A DNA stretch of 64,000 nt from Brevundimonas vesicularis (GCF_027886425.1 NZ_CP115671.1:2232001-2296000), one strand, 5' to 3'. Shown: positions 40,114 to 48,900, numbered from the stretch's first letter. The notes: generated by a model from the sequence alone, not told the origin. Numbers and translations: made by a program.

Positions 40114-40862
40114 CCGAGCGCTCTGAACCACCGGTCCAGCAGCTGGGCCTCCGCGCGGCGCGACTCGGTGCGTTCGGCGGCCTCGGCGTCCACGCCCCAC
40201 TGCTCTTCCTGGAACAGCTCGTCGATCCGCGACAGGTCGAACGCCGCCCCGCCATCCAACGCCCCCTGCTCCACCGCCAAGGCCAACACGGCCGACCCCA
40301 GCAGAGGCACGGCCGTCGCCAGTCCGGTCAGGCGGAAGTCGTCCAGCGACAGGGCGTGCGCCTTGACCCGCGCGATGGCGTCCGGCGACTGCGGCCGATG
40401 CACGATGCCGGCGACCGGCTCCAGCGCCACGCCCATCTCGCGCGCAGCCCAGTCACGCCACGGCCCCCATTCCCGCGCCTGGCGCTCGACCAGCGGCGTC
40501 GGATGATCAGCCAGATAGCAGACCACGTCCGATCCGGCATAGGCGGCAATCTCGTCCGCGACAGGCTCGCGCGCCTGCCCGATCCGGTCGATCGCGGTCG
40601 AGGCCAAGCGCGTCGCCGGCATGGTCGACGGATCCAGAAACTGCCCTTGCGCCGCCCATTCGTCGGCGACCAACTGCGCCGCAGCCTGCGTCGGCAAAAC
40701 CAGCGGCGCCTTGTCCGGTGTTTTCGGCGTGCGCCCGTCCAAAAGTACGGCCCAGCCCCCGTCCGCATGCGGCCCGACGCCCGCCTCGGTCCAGAAGCGG
40801 GAGATCCGATCCGGCGACTGTTCAACGAAACGCGGGCGATGCGGGGTGGCTTGATAGGTCAT
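40110..40862 (-). CDS. ATP12 family F1-ATPase assembly chaperone
   Basis: A 250-residue ATP12-type chaperone. Recognisable segments are RFWTEAGVGPHADGGWAVLLDGRTPKTP, LVADEWAAQGQFLDPSTMPATRLASTAID, YAGSDVVCYLADHPTPLVERQAREW and the C-terminal LDGGAAFDLSRIDELFQEEQWG. In mitochondria and alphaproteobacteria ATP12 assists insertion of the F1 alpha subunit; it is a marker of Alphaproteobacteria. The ATG at 40862 gives the family start; the frame runs on upstream without conservation. It is 17 nt after the TPR-oxygenase gene, and the cluster 40110-43778 is one tightly packed minus-strand unit. Confidence 0.92.
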   Translation of the reverse strand: MTYQATPHRPRFVEQSPDRISRFWTEAGVGPHADGGWAVLLDGRTPKTPDKAPLVLPTQAAAQLVADEWAAQGQFLDPSTMPATRLASTAIDRIGQAREPVADEIAAYAGSDVVCYLADHPTPLVERQAREWGPWRDWAAREMGVALEPVAGIVHRPQSPDAIARVKAHALSLDDFRLTGLATAVPLLGSAVLALAVEQGALDGGAAFDLSRIDELFQEEQWGVDAEAAERTESRRAEAQLLDRWFRALG

Positions 40863-40879
40863 CAGAAGGTCCGTTGGAA

Positions 40880-42364
40880 TCAGGCCGGCACGACGTCGAA
40901 CGCCAGCGTCAGACGCGACGCCTCGCCGCCGAACGGCTGGGTGCCATGCCACATATAGGAAGGAAACAGCACCAACGTGCCGGGTCGGGGCTGCACACAG
41001 TGTTCTGCCGCCAAACTCGGCAGGCCGGGCGGCGCGCCGAACCGCAACCAGCCCTCGCGGCGCTCGCCCTGCACCGCCGGCGGCAATTCGATATGGCAGG
41101 CCGAGGACAGCCAGCCGTTCGAATGGATATGGTCGGCGTGAAATCCGTTCGGCCTCAACCGCACCGACCAACTGCCTTGGATGCGATAGTCACCTGTATT
41201 CCGGGCCCTCAGCGGATCGTCGCCCTGACCCAACGCGGCCATATAGTCACGGATCGGCTTGTTGATGGCCTGAAAGAAGGCGCGAATGGCCGGATTTTCG
41301 CTCTGCGCCAAGGACGCGCTGGTCTGCGATCCCCCGCGCAGCGACTGGCCCACCGGATGGGTCTTTAGCGTATGCAGGTCGTACAGCGCCTTCGCCAGAT
41401 CGACCAGATAGGCCTCCAATGACGCCCACCCGTCAGGCGCCTGCAGCCGATACGGCCGCACGAAGGCGTCGTAGTCGTAAAGCCGGCCGTACCGCACATC
41501 GCCGAGCATCCGCCAGGCCGTCGCCTGAAAGGCCAGCACATGCTGGTTCAGCGGCTCGCGCGTCCGCAACGTCTCGATCGTGACCAGCGCCGCCTCGGCC
41601 TGACCCAGCGCCAGCAGGCATTCGGCCTGGGTCACCATGATCGCCGGAACCTCGCCGCCCGCCAGCGCCGCCGCCCGGTTCGCATGGTCCAGCGCCGCGA
41701 GGGGATCCCACGTCAGACACGCCTGCGCCGCCGCCAGTTCCCCGGGCCCATCCAGCGGTCCGGCGACCAGGGTGCGATAGGCCCGCTCGCCCTCACCTGC
41801 ATATTCCAGCAGCTTCGCTTTGATCTGGCGCAGCAAAGGCGTCGCTGGCGATACGGCTATGGCGGCATCCAGCGGTGCGCAGGCGGTCTCCAGATCGGCA
41901 TCCCGCATCCAGATCAGCTGGCTCAAATCACGCAACGCGTCGCCATAGCCGGGCCGCCGCAGCAGCGCCTGACGATAGGCGTCGTCGGCCTCGTCGAACC
42001 GGCTCTGCGCCTGCAACGCCCGCGCCAGCACCAGCCAGGTTTCGGGCGCATCGCCGCCGATCGACATGGCGGCGCGACACGCGACCTCCGCCTCGGCCGC
42101 CCGCCCGAGATCGCCGAGGGTGGACGCCAGATTATGCCACGCCGGAATGCTGTGCGGCCGAACCTCGACGAGGCGCTGCGACAGCGCCGCACTCTCTTCC
42201 AGACGCCCCACACGCTTCATCAGATCAGCCTGGACAGACAGCGCCTGCCACGGCGCATCGGCCTGCTGCGCCATCGGCGCCAGCATTTCCAAGGCCGCGT
42301 TCAGCTGGCCGGCGGCGGCCAGAGCCTTGGCCCCTTCGACCCTCGCCTGGACCTCAGCAGTCAC
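40880..42364 (-). CDS. TPR repeat protein fused to a 2OG-Fe(II) oxygenase domain
   Basis: A 494-residue fusion. Residues 1-280 contain about seven tetratricopeptide-like repeats (for example SIPAWHNLASTLGDLGRAAEAEVACRAAM region and PETWLVLARALQAQSRFDEADDAYRQAL region). The last 180 residues are a prolyl-4-hydroxylase-like domain of the putative 2OG-FeII_Oxy type: RPNGFHADHIHSNGWLSS, CHIELPPAVQG, LVLFPSYMWHGTQPF and the oxoglutarate-binding arginine in SRLTLAFDV. Such proteins are presumed protein or small-molecule hydroxylases. The substrate is unknown; the TPR part suggests a protein partner. Start overlaps the upstream pseudouridine synthase stop by 4 nt. Confidence 0.82.
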   Translation of the reverse strand: MTAEVQARVEGAKALAAAGQLNAALEMLAPMAQQADAPWQALSVQADLMKRVGRLEESAALSQRLVEVRPHSIPAWHNLASTLGDLGRAAEAEVACRAAMSIGGDAPETWLVLARALQAQSRFDEADDAYRQALLRRPGYGDALRDLSQLIWMRDADLETACAPLDAAIAVSPATPLLRQIKAKLLEYAGEGERAYRTLVAGPLDGPGELAAAQACLTWDPLAALDHANRAAALAGGEVPAIMVTQAECLLALGQAEAALVTIETLRTREPLNQHVLAFQATAWRMLGDVRYGRLYDYDAFVRPYRLQAPDGWASLEAYLVDLAKALYDLHTLKTHPVGQSLRGGSQTSASLAQSENPAIRAFFQAINKPIRDYMAALGQGDDPLRARNTGDYRIQGSWSVRLRPNGFHADHIHSNGWLSSACHIELPPAVQGERREGWLRFGAPPGLPSLAAEHCVQPRPGTLVLFPSYMWHGTQPFGGEASRLTLAFDVVPA

Positions 42365-43386
42365 CGGATTCGCTTCACGCCCAGGAAGGGATCGTCTTCG
42401 GCTTCGTCTTCGGAGAAGCCGAAGTGGGCGAAGCCAGCTTTCATCTCGGGGCTCAAAGGGGCGGTGACCTTTAGAACGCCGCCGCGTGGGTGATCCAGTT
42501 CGATGCTCCGAGCGTGCAGCTGAAGCTTCAGTGGCCCCGACAATTCGCGCGATTTCTCATCGCCGTATTTCGGGTCGCCCAAGATCGGATGGCCGATGCC
42601 GGCCATATGGGCGCGCAGTTGGTGCGTCCGTCCGGTGAAGGGGCGCAGCGCCATCCATGACGCCCGGTGCGAGGCGCGGCTGATGGTCGAGAAGGCCGTT
42701 TCGGCCGGTTCGGCGCGCGGGTCCTTGCGCTCGGCCGGTCGCATCATCTCGAAGTCGTTGATGCCCGTCTTCTTCAGCGGCATGTCGATCTGGCCCGAAT
42801 AGGGTTTCGGATTGCCGATGACGATGGCCCAATAGGTCTTCTTGGCTTGTCTACGCGCAAAGGCGCCCGCCAGGCGCTTGGCCGCCTCTGGCCCCTTGCC
42901 CAGCAGCAGAACGCCCGAGGTGTCGCGGTCCAGCCGGTGGACCAGGCGCGGACGCTCCAATCCCTCGCCCCAGGCCGACAGCAGACGGTCGACGTGACGG
43001 CTCGTCTTGGTGCCGCCTTGCACCGCCAGGCCGTGCGGTTTGTTGATGGCGATGACCATGTCGTCTTCGTAAAGCACCAGCGACTTGGCGAAGGCGATGT
43101 CCCTTTCGGACAGGGTGTGGGCGTCCCCCGCCTGGCGAGAGGTGTCGTCGGGGATCGGCGGCACGCGCACAGCGGCGCCGGCAGTCAGTCGGCCTTCGGG
43201 CTTGATGCGGGCCCCGTCCACGCGGATCTGACCGCTGCGGGCCATCTTCTGCACCTGGATGTTGGACAGGTGCGGCCAGCGACGGCGGAACCAGCGGTCC
43301 AGCCGGATGCCGTCCTCATCCTCGGCGACATAGATCGTCAGGACTTCGCGCTTGGGCGCGTCGGCTGCGGGCGGCTGATCGGTCAA
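42361..43386 (-). CDS. RluC-type 23S rRNA pseudouridine synthase (TTG start)
   Basis: A 341-residue enzyme with an N-terminal S4 domain (GIRLDRWFRRRWPHLSNIQV) and an RluA-family catalytic domain: AINKPHGLAVQGG, the active aspartate in LVHRLDRDTSGVLLLGK, and RPFTGRTHQLRAHMAGIGHPI with YGD. This order fits RluC/RluD. No ATG is well placed; the TTG at 43386 has a GGAG site 7 nt upstream and overlaps the crcB stop by 4 nt (TTGA), so translation is coupled. It and crcB appear in one transcript with the TPR-oxygenase and ATP12 genes. Confidence 0.88.
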   Translation of the reverse strand: MTDQPPAADAPKREVLTIYVAEDEDGIRLDRWFRRRWPHLSNIQVQKMARSGQIRVDGARIKPEGRLTAGAAVRVPPIPDDTSRQAGDAHTLSERDIAFAKSLVLYEDDMVIAINKPHGLAVQGGTKTSRHVDRLLSAWGEGLERPRLVHRLDRDTSGVLLLGKGPEAAKRLAGAFARRQAKKTYWAIVIGNPKPYSGQIDMPLKKTGINDFEMMRPAERKDPRAEPAETAFSTISRASHRASWMALRPFTGRTHQLRAHMAGIGHPILGDPKYGDEKSRELSGPLKLQLHARSIELDHPRGGVLKVTAPLSPEMKAGFAHFGFSEDEAEDDPFLGVKRIR

Positions 43387-43778
43387 GCGGAAACTCCAAA
43401 GGCGCGGCGGGCGACCATCAGGCCGACGAACAGTGCCGCGATGGCCAGAACCACCGAGCCGATCACATAGGCGGCGGCCAGGCCGATCTGGCGGCGCTCG
43501 ATCATCTGCACCGCTTCCAGCGAATAGGACGAAAAGGTCGTGAACCCGCCCAACACGCCGACGGCGGCGAACAGGCGCACTATCTCCTGCTGCGCCCCGC
43601 CCCGGAACGCCAGCCAGCCGACGAGCAGACCCATCAGCAGACCGCCGGCGACGTTGGCGGCGAAGGTGCCAACGGGCCACCCGGCATTGGGGGCAAGCCG
43701 CCCGGCGGCGAGGCCAAGGCCATAGCGCGCCATGGAGCCGATGGCCCCACCTGCTGCAACGAGAAGAAAACGTGTCAT
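43383..43778 (-). CDS. crcB: Fluoride exporter CrcB/Fluc
   Basis: A 131-residue, four-helix membrane protein. Family motifs: AAGGAIGSMARYGLG at the N-terminus, FAANVAGGLLMGLL with the conserved Asn, and GVLGGFTTFSSYSLE, which lines the fluoride pore. It works as a dual-topology dimer in the inner membrane and removes fluoride. The ATG at 43778 fits the family. Only 40 bp separate it from the upstream lipoprotein gene, so there is no space for the fluoride riboswitch often found before crcB. Confidence 0.94.
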   Translation of the reverse strand: MTRFLLVAAGGAIGSMARYGLGLAAGRLAPNAGWPVGTFAANVAGGLLMGLLVGWLAFRGGAQQEIVRLFAAVGVLGGFTTFSSYSLEAVQMIERRQIGLAAAYVIGSVVLAIAALFVGLMVARRAFGVSA

Positions 43779-43781
43779 CGT

Positions 43782-43800
43782 GCGGCGATATATACGCCGC
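43782..43800 (-). terminator. Hairpin between lipoprotein gene and crcB (weak terminator candidate)
   Basis: GCGGCG (43782-43787) and CGCCGC (43795-43800) form a 6-bp stem around ATATATA in the 40-bp gap. There is no U-tract on either strand, so it is at best a weak or Rho-assisted end, or part of the crcB promoter. Confidence 0.3.
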
Positions 43801-43818
43801 CCGCGCCGAAAGCGATGG

Positions 43819-44307
43819 TCAGCGCGGGATGGAGCCCTGCACCGAGCGCGCATCATAGGCGTTCGGACGATCCGGCTTCTGGCCGCGTCCCAAAACGACT
43901 TCCAGCGTCGTCGAGGTCGGCTGCGGTCCGCTGAAGTTCAGACCGACGCCCACGCCGACACCCGAGGCCGAATAGCCGCCATATCGACTGCTGCCGCCGC
44001 CGATGGAGACGCTCGGGCTGACGCCGCCTGCGCCACCCGGCCGACCATCGGTCCAGCTCTGCGTCACCTCGAACCAGTCGTAGCCTTGTTCGGTAGTCAG
44101 GTCGGCGGCGCGCACCAGCGCCCAATCGGCGACACGGCCCGCCGCGCCGACGCCGTTGTAGGTGACACGGTAGCGGTTGGATTCGATCCGCTGCTCGGAA
44201 TACCCCTGCCCGTTCGGACCCATCTGGGCGCCATAGGGCGCCAAGCTGGCACAGGCGGTCAGGGCCAAAGCGGAAAGACCGGTCAGGGCGAGGGCGAGAC
44301 GCTTCAT
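43819..44307 (-). CDS. CC0125/CC1285-type lipoprotein
   Basis: A 162-residue lipoprotein: signal sequence MKRLALALTGLSALALTACA with lipobox and Cys19. The body contains YSEQRIESNRYRVTYNGVGA and RAADLTTEQGYDWFEVTQSW, a short repeated family feature of Caulobacterales lipoproteins of this name, then a Gly/Ser-rich stretch and a charged tail. Probably in the outer membrane or periplasm. Function not known. It precedes crcB by 40 bp but may be separately transcribed. Confidence 0.75.
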   Translation of the reverse strand: MKRLALALTGLSALALTACASLAPYGAQMGPNGQGYSEQRIESNRYRVTYNGVGAAGRVADWALVRAADLTTEQGYDWFEVTQSWTDGRPGGAGGVSPSVSIGGGSSRYGGYSASGVGVGVGLNFSGPQPTSTTLEVVLGRGQKPDRPNAYDARSVQGSIPR

Positions 44308-44371
44308 CAGAGGTATCCTTTCAACGACATAGCGCCGAAACGCGCACGGCGTTCCCTGTAGCGCCCGCGCC

Positions 44372-45094
44372 CTAAAGACCCAGCGCTGTCCTCAGCGTCG
44401 CAAAATCCTCGGGCGGCGGCGCTTCGACCGTCGTCGTCCCGCCCTCGGGATGCGGAAAACTCAGTTTGGCGGCGTGCAGCATCAGGCGCGGCGCCGGCCC
44501 GACCGGCGTGGTCAGCGCGCCGCCGTAGCGCACATCCCCGATCAACGGCCGACCGATATGGGCCATGTGCACACGCAACTGATGCATCCGTCCGGTCAGA
44601 GGCTCCAGCTCGACCACGGCCCCTTCCGGCCCCGCAGCCAGGGTCCGATAGCGACTCTGCGACCCTTGCGCGCCCGGCGCGTCAAATGCGACGACCCGCA
44701 TATAGCTCTCACGCCCGATCTCCTCGCGACGCAACGGCTCGTCGATGGTCGCCGCCTTGGGCTCAGGCGCGGCCGACAGCAGGGCCAAATACTGTTTCCT
44801 GAACCGCCGCATCTGCAACGCCTTGCCCAGAAAACTGGCCGCCGGCTTGGTCTTGGCCGCCAGGATCACGCCGGAGGTGTCGCGGTCCAGCCGATGCACC
44901 AACTCCGGCCGCTTGCCGTTCGAACGCGCGAACGCCCAAAGCAGATCGTCCAGCGTATGCGCCTTGATCCGCCCGCCCTGGCTGGACAGGCCCGGAGGCT
45001 TGGAAAAGGCGATGACATGCGCATCCTCGTGGATCACCCACGACCGGACGGCGGCGATATCATCGGATGAAAGATCGACAGGAGTACGGGTCAC
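44372..45094 (-). CDS. RluA-family pseudouridine synthase without S4 domain
   Basis: A 240-residue enzyme that starts directly with the catalytic domain: HVIAFSKPPGLSSQGG, ELVHRLDRDTSGVILAAKTK with the catalytic aspartate, RMHQLRVHMAHIGRPLIGD and RLMLHAAKLSFPHP. The lack of an S4 domain resembles RluA/TruC types that modify tRNA or 23S rRNA. It is the third pseudouridine synthase gene within 6 kb and is not a recent copy of the others. The target base is unknown. Confidence 0.86.
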   Translation of the reverse strand: MTRTPVDLSSDDIAAVRSWVIHEDAHVIAFSKPPGLSSQGGRIKAHTLDDLLWAFARSNGKRPELVHRLDRDTSGVILAAKTKPAASFLGKALQMRRFRKQYLALLSAAPEPKAATIDEPLRREEIGRESYMRVVAFDAPGAQGSQSRYRTLAAGPEGAVVELEPLTGRMHQLRVHMAHIGRPLIGDVRYGGALTTPVGPAPRLMLHAAKLSFPHPEGGTTTVEAPPPEDFATLRTALGL

Positions 45095-45133
45095 GGCGCG
45101 TCCATACGCGACGGCGCGCCATGCGTCAGCCCA

Positions 45134-45577
45134 TCAGCGCAGCACGCCGCGTTTGCGCATATTGAACGCATAACCAAACAGCAGAATCGCAATCAGCAGT
45201 ATGAAGATCGGGATCCAGCGCATGGCCGTCAGTTCGGGCGGCGCCGGCGGCGGAGGATCGATCAGCTTGCCATAGATCAGGCTGATCAACGCGCCCAATA
45301 GCGACAGACCGAAGGCTGGAACCGCCCAACGCCGGCGCAAGAGCAGCATTACCGAACCGATCACCGCACCCCAGACTCCCAGCGTCCACGGCACATACAT
45401 CCAGCCGGGCATGGCCTCATAATAGGCGACCATGGCGTCGTCGAAACCCGCCGCCCGCATGTACGCCTCACCCCGCGTCGTGGTCTGGATGAAGTCGAAC
45501 GCGCCGAACCCATTCCACAACAAAGACAACACGCCCACCAGCCACAGATGCCAGGGCGTTTTCACCGTCTCGATCAT
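45134..45577 (-). CDS. Small integral membrane protein, function unknown
   Basis: A 147-residue protein with four predicted membrane segments: PWHLWLVGVLSLLWNGFGAF, WTLGVWGAVIGSVMLLL, VPAFGLSLLGALISLIYG and PIFILLIAILLFGYAF. A short loop after the first segment (TTTRGEAYMRAAGF) and the PGWMYVP turn recur in sugar-transport-accessory-like membrane proteins of proteobacteria. I do not recognise a specific function. It stands alone between the RluA-type synthase and rarA. Confidence 0.72.
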   Translation of the reverse strand: MIETVKTPWHLWLVGVLSLLWNGFGAFDFIQTTTRGEAYMRAAGFDDAMVAYYEAMPGWMYVPWTLGVWGAVIGSVMLLLRRRWAVPAFGLSLLGALISLIYGKLIDPPPPAPPELTAMRWIPIFILLIAILLFGYAFNMRKRGVLR

Positions 45578-45648
45578 CGTCCCCTCCCAAGGATGTCAGG
45601 CCGGAACGCTAACTGCGTTGTCGACTGGCGACAATGAACGACGTTCAG

Positions 45649-46965
45649 TCAGTCGTCTGACCCGTCCACCGCCATCCGCGCCCGCATCTCGGCCCAGCGC
45701 TCCAAACGCGCCTTGACCTTCTCTTCGTGCCCCTCGCCCTTGGGCTTGTAGAAGGTGCGACGGTCCATCTCGTCGGGGAAGAAGTTCGCTCCGGAGAAGC
45801 CCTCGGGCGTGTCCGGGTCGTATTGATAGCCCTTACCGTACCCCAGCGACTTCATCAGCTTGGTCGGGGCGTTGCGGATATGGGCGGGGGGCATCAGCGA
45901 GCCCGTCTCATAGGCCGCCTTCTTTGCCGCCTTGAACGCCTCATAGACCCCGACCGACTTGGGTGCGGTGGCCAGGTGCACCACCGCCTGGGCCAGGGCC
46001 AGTTCGCCCTCGGGACTGCCCAGGAAGTCGTAGGTGTCCTTGGCGGCATTGGCGACCAGGATCGACAGCGGATCGGCCTCGCCGATGTCCTCGACCGCCA
46101 TCCGCACGATCCGCCGAGCCAGATAGAGCGGATCCTCGCCTCCGTTCAGCATCCGCGCCAGCCAATAGAGCGCGGCGTCAGGGTCGGAGCCCCGAACCGA
46201 TTTATGTAGGGCGGATATGAGGTTATAGTGTTCTTCTCTCGACTTGTCGTAGGCGGGCGCACGGCGTTGCAGCACGCCCGCCAGTCCCTGCACGTCCAGC
46301 TTTTCGCCCTCAGGCAGGTCGAACAGCACCTCCGACATGGTCAGCAGATAGCGCCCGTCGCCGTCGGCCAGGGCCAGCATCGCCTGCCGGGCCTCCGGCG
46401 TTAGCGGCAGGGTCCGGTCCATATGCGTCTCGGCCCGGCTCAGCAGCTGATCCAATGCGGCATCGTCCAGCCGCTTCAGCACATAGACCTGACTGCGCGA
46501 CAGCAAGGCGCCGTTGAGCTCGAAGCTGGGGTTTTCCGTCGTGGCCCCGACCAGGGTCACCACCCCGGCCTCTACGAAGGGCAAAAAACCGTCCTGCTGG
46601 GCGCGGTTGAAGCGGTGGATCTCATCGACGAACAGCAGCGTGCTCTGTCCCGCCGCACGCCGCATCCGCGCCGCCTCGAACGCCTTCTTCAGGTCGGCGA
46701 CGCCTGAAAAGACCGCGCTGATCGCCTGATATTCATAGCCGGCCGCCTGCGCCAGCAGGCGCGCGATCGTGGTTTTGCCCGTCCCCGGCGGTCCCCACAG
46801 GATCAAAGATCCCAGCCGCCCGGCTTCAATCATGCGCCGGATCGGCCCGCCTGGCCCCAGCAGATGATCCTGCCCCACCACCTCGTCCAGCGTGCGCGGA
46901 CGCAGGCGGTCGGCCAAGGGGGCGTCGGGGGGCAGAATGCCGGAGGCTTCGAACAGGTCGCTCAT
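45649..46965 (-). CDS. rarA: Replication-associated recombination protein A (AAA+ ATPase)
   Basis: A 438-residue RarA/MgsA/WRNIP1 family ATPase. It has LADRLRPRTLDEVVGQDHLLG near the start, Walker A LWGPPGTGKTTIARL, Walker B LLFVDEIHRFNRAQQD, sensor TTENPSFELNGALLSR and the C-terminal clamp-loader-like tetramerisation region with SVRGSDPDAALYWLARML and MEDIGEADP-type segment (VEDIGEADP). It acts at stalled replication forks and loads or remodels SSB-coated gaps. Single gene. Confidence 0.95.
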   Translation of the reverse strand: MSDLFEASGILPPDAPLADRLRPRTLDEVVGQDHLLGPGGPIRRMIEAGRLGSLILWGPPGTGKTTIARLLAQAAGYEYQAISAVFSGVADLKKAFEAARMRRAAGQSTLLFVDEIHRFNRAQQDGFLPFVEAGVVTLVGATTENPSFELNGALLSRSQVYVLKRLDDAALDQLLSRAETHMDRTLPLTPEARQAMLALADGDGRYLLTMSEVLFDLPEGEKLDVQGLAGVLQRRAPAYDKSREEHYNLISALHKSVRGSDPDAALYWLARMLNGGEDPLYLARRIVRMAVEDIGEADPLSILVANAAKDTYDFLGSPEGELALAQAVVHLATAPKSVGVYEAFKAAKKAAYETGSLMPPAHIRNAPTKLMKSLGYGKGYQYDPDTPEGFSGANFFPDEMDRRTFYKPKGEGHEEKVKARLERWAEMRARMAVDGSDD

Positions 46966-47039
46966 GGGTGCGACCTATGTAGGCGTTCGCCAAAGGCTTT
47001 TCACGCGTTAGTATGGCGAACCGCCACGGAGACCGCCCC

Positions 47040-47462
47040 ATGACCGACGCCAATCCGAACCAGGGTCCGACTTCTGGCGTGACGCCGCACCTGACAATCC
47101 CGTCGCGCGGGGCCTCTGCGGCGATCGATTTCTACATCATCGCCTTCGGCGCCGAGGTTTTGGACCGCCGTCTCGCCGACGACGGCGACCGGCTGATGCA
47201 CGCCCACCTGAAGATCAACGGCACCAGCGTCATGTTGAACGACGAGTTTCCGGAATACGGCGGCTCGCAGGATGTCCGCCCAGCCGGCGTCACCCTGCAT
47301 CTTCAGGTCGCCGATCCCGACGCCTGGTGGACGCGCGCCATGACCGTCGGCGGCGCGGAACCTGTGCTGGACATGGCCGATCAGTTCTGGGGCGACCGCT
47401 ACGGCGTCCTGCGTGACCCCTTCGGCCACACCTGGTCGATCGGCGGGCCGACGAAGGCGTAA
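47040..47462 (+). CDS. VOC-family (glyoxalase-fold) protein, PhnB-like
   Basis: A 140-residue vicinal-oxygen-chelate protein with paired beta-alpha-beta units: HLTIPSRGASAAIDFYIIAFGAEV, HLKINGTSVMLNDEF, VTLHLQVADPDAWWTRAM and RYGVLRDPFGHTWSIG. The DPFGHTW ending is typical of PhnB-like/bleomycin-resistance-like subgroup proteins of unknown substrate. I prefer the ATG at 47040 with GGAG upstream over the ATG at 47013. The stop lies 4 bp from the convergent protease gene. Confidence 0.85.
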   Translation: MTDANPNQGPTSGVTPHLTIPSRGASAAIDFYIIAFGAEVLDRRLADDGDRLMHAHLKINGTSVMLNDEFPEYGGSQDVRPAGVTLHLQVADPDAWWTRAMTVGGAEPVLDMADQFWGDRYGVLRDPFGHTWSIGGPTKA

Positions 47463-47466
47463 CGAC

Positions 47467-48870
47467 CTATCTCAGCACGCCGCGGATCTGACGGCCGCCA
47501 CGGTTCACGACGACCTCCCACGGGCCGCGACCAGAACTGGCGGCCTCGACATCGCGGGCCGAGCCGATGGCGCGGCCATTGATGCTGACGATCAGATCGT
47601 TCTGACGGAATCCCGCACGGGCCGCGTAGCCGCGCCCGGACACGCCGGTCACGATGACGCCCGTCGCGAACGGATCGCCGCCCAGTCGGTCCGCCAGAGC
47701 AGGGCTGAGCGCCACGACTTCTGCGCCGGCGAAGGGACCGGACTGGATCGTCACCCCCTGCTTCGGATCGGCGTCGCCCGGCAGGGTCTGCACTCGCGCC
47801 GTCAAGGTCTGAGCCCGACCGTCGCGCAGGATGGACACCTGCACCTGATCGTTCGGATTGCGCGAACCGACGCGGTAGTTCAGTCCGTTCTGGTCGTTGA
47901 TCTCCTGACCATCGACGGCGGTGATGACGTCGCCCTGACGAATGCCGGCGCGCGCGGCCGGACCGTTGGCGTAGACGTCAGTGACGACCAGCCCCTGCGG
48001 CCGGCTCAGGCCGAGGCTGCCGGCGATGTCGCCAGTCACAGTGTCGCCCTTCACGCCCAGCCACGGCCGAACCACAGCCGTAGCGCCGCCCAGCGCGCTG
48101 TCGACGACCCGCTTGACCATGGCCGCCGGCACCGCGAACCCGACCCCGGCCGAAGAACCTGAGCGCGAAAAGATGGCGGTGTTGATGCCGATCAGGTCGC
48201 CGTCCATGTCCACCAGCGCGCCGCCCGAGTTGCCGGGGTTGATGGCCGCATCGGTCTGGATGAAGGAGCCGCTGTCGGAAATGCCGGTCTCGGTCCGGTT
48301 CAGGGCCGAAATGATGCCGTTCGTCACAGTCTGACCCACGCCGAACGGATTACCGATGGCCAGGACCAGATCGCCGACCTGCTGCTCTTCCTGATCGTCG
48401 ATGGCCAGCACCGGCAGGCGGTCGCTGACGTTCTCCAGCCTCAGCACGGCGATGTCGCTACGCTCGTCGGCCAGGATGACGGTGGCGGGAAACTCGCGCC
48501 GGTCGTTCAGCACCACTTTGATCTGCTGGGCGCCGTCGATGACGTGGTTATTGGTCACCACGATCCCGTCCGAACGGACAATGACGCCGGAGCCCACGGA
48601 TTCCGCCACCCGCGCCTGGGGAATGCCGCCGCCGAAGAACTGGAAGAAGGGATCGGCCTGCACCCGCTGCACGCTGCGCGCCGAGATATTGACCACAGCA
48701 GGCGCCGCCGATCGAACCACCGGCGCGAAGCTCGATTTCATCCCCGCCGCATCGGCCGGGGCGGTGCGCGTCGGCTGGGCGAACTCGCCCTCCTGCGCCT
48801 TGGAATTCGAAGGATTGCCGCACGCCGACAGGGCGAAAGCGGCGGCGAGCACGATCGATCGGGTCTTCAT
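47467..48870 (-). CDS. DegP/HtrA-like periplasmic serine protease, lipoprotein
   Basis: A 467-residue HtrA protease. Lipoprotein signal MKTRSIVLAAAFALSACG with Cys17; trypsin-like domain with catalytic His109 (TNNHVIDG), Asp139 (RSDIAVLRL) and Ser215 (NPGNSGGAL); two PDZ domains (PWLGVKGDTV to LRDGRAQTL, and PFAGAEVVALSP to the end). It degrades or refolds damaged envelope proteins. The predicted lipobox would anchor it, which is less common for DegP. Two more in-frame ATG codons occur upstream inside a 15-bp tandem repeat, so the true start is uncertain. Confidence 0.9.
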   Translation of the reverse strand: MKTRSIVLAAAFALSACGNPSNSKAQEGEFAQPTRTAPADAAGMKSSFAPVVRSAAPAVVNISARSVQRVQADPFFQFFGGGIPQARVAESVGSGVIVRSDGIVVTNNHVIDGAQQIKVVLNDRREFPATVILADERSDIAVLRLENVSDRLPVLAIDDQEEQQVGDLVLAIGNPFGVGQTVTNGIISALNRTETGISDSGSFIQTDAAINPGNSGGALVDMDGDLIGINTAIFSRSGSSAGVGFAVPAAMVKRVVDSALGGATAVVRPWLGVKGDTVTGDIAGSLGLSRPQGLVVTDVYANGPAARAGIRQGDVITAVDGQEINDQNGLNYRVGSRNPNDQVQVSILRDGRAQTLTARVQTLPGDADPKQGVTIQSGPFAGAEVVALSPALADRLGGDPFATGVIVTGVSGRGYAARAGFRQNDLIVSINGRAIGSARDVEAASSGRGPWEVVVNRGGRQIRGVLR

Positions 48871-48900
48871 GGGCATCCGAGACTGGGGCATCCGAGACTG
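48871..48900. repeat. 15-bp tandem duplication at the protease gene start
   Basis: GGGCATCCGAGACTG occurs twice in perfect tandem (48871-48885, 48886-48900), immediately upstream of the chosen ATG. Fifteen bases keep the frame, so on the gene strand it would encode two in-frame MPQSR units. Either it is a duplicated 5' leader or a slippage-prone N-terminal extension. Confidence 0.9.

Noticed and set aside
43779..43818. Fluoride riboswitch before crcB
   Set aside because: Only 40 bp separate crcB from the preceding gene, and the hairpin there lacks the crcB-motif features.
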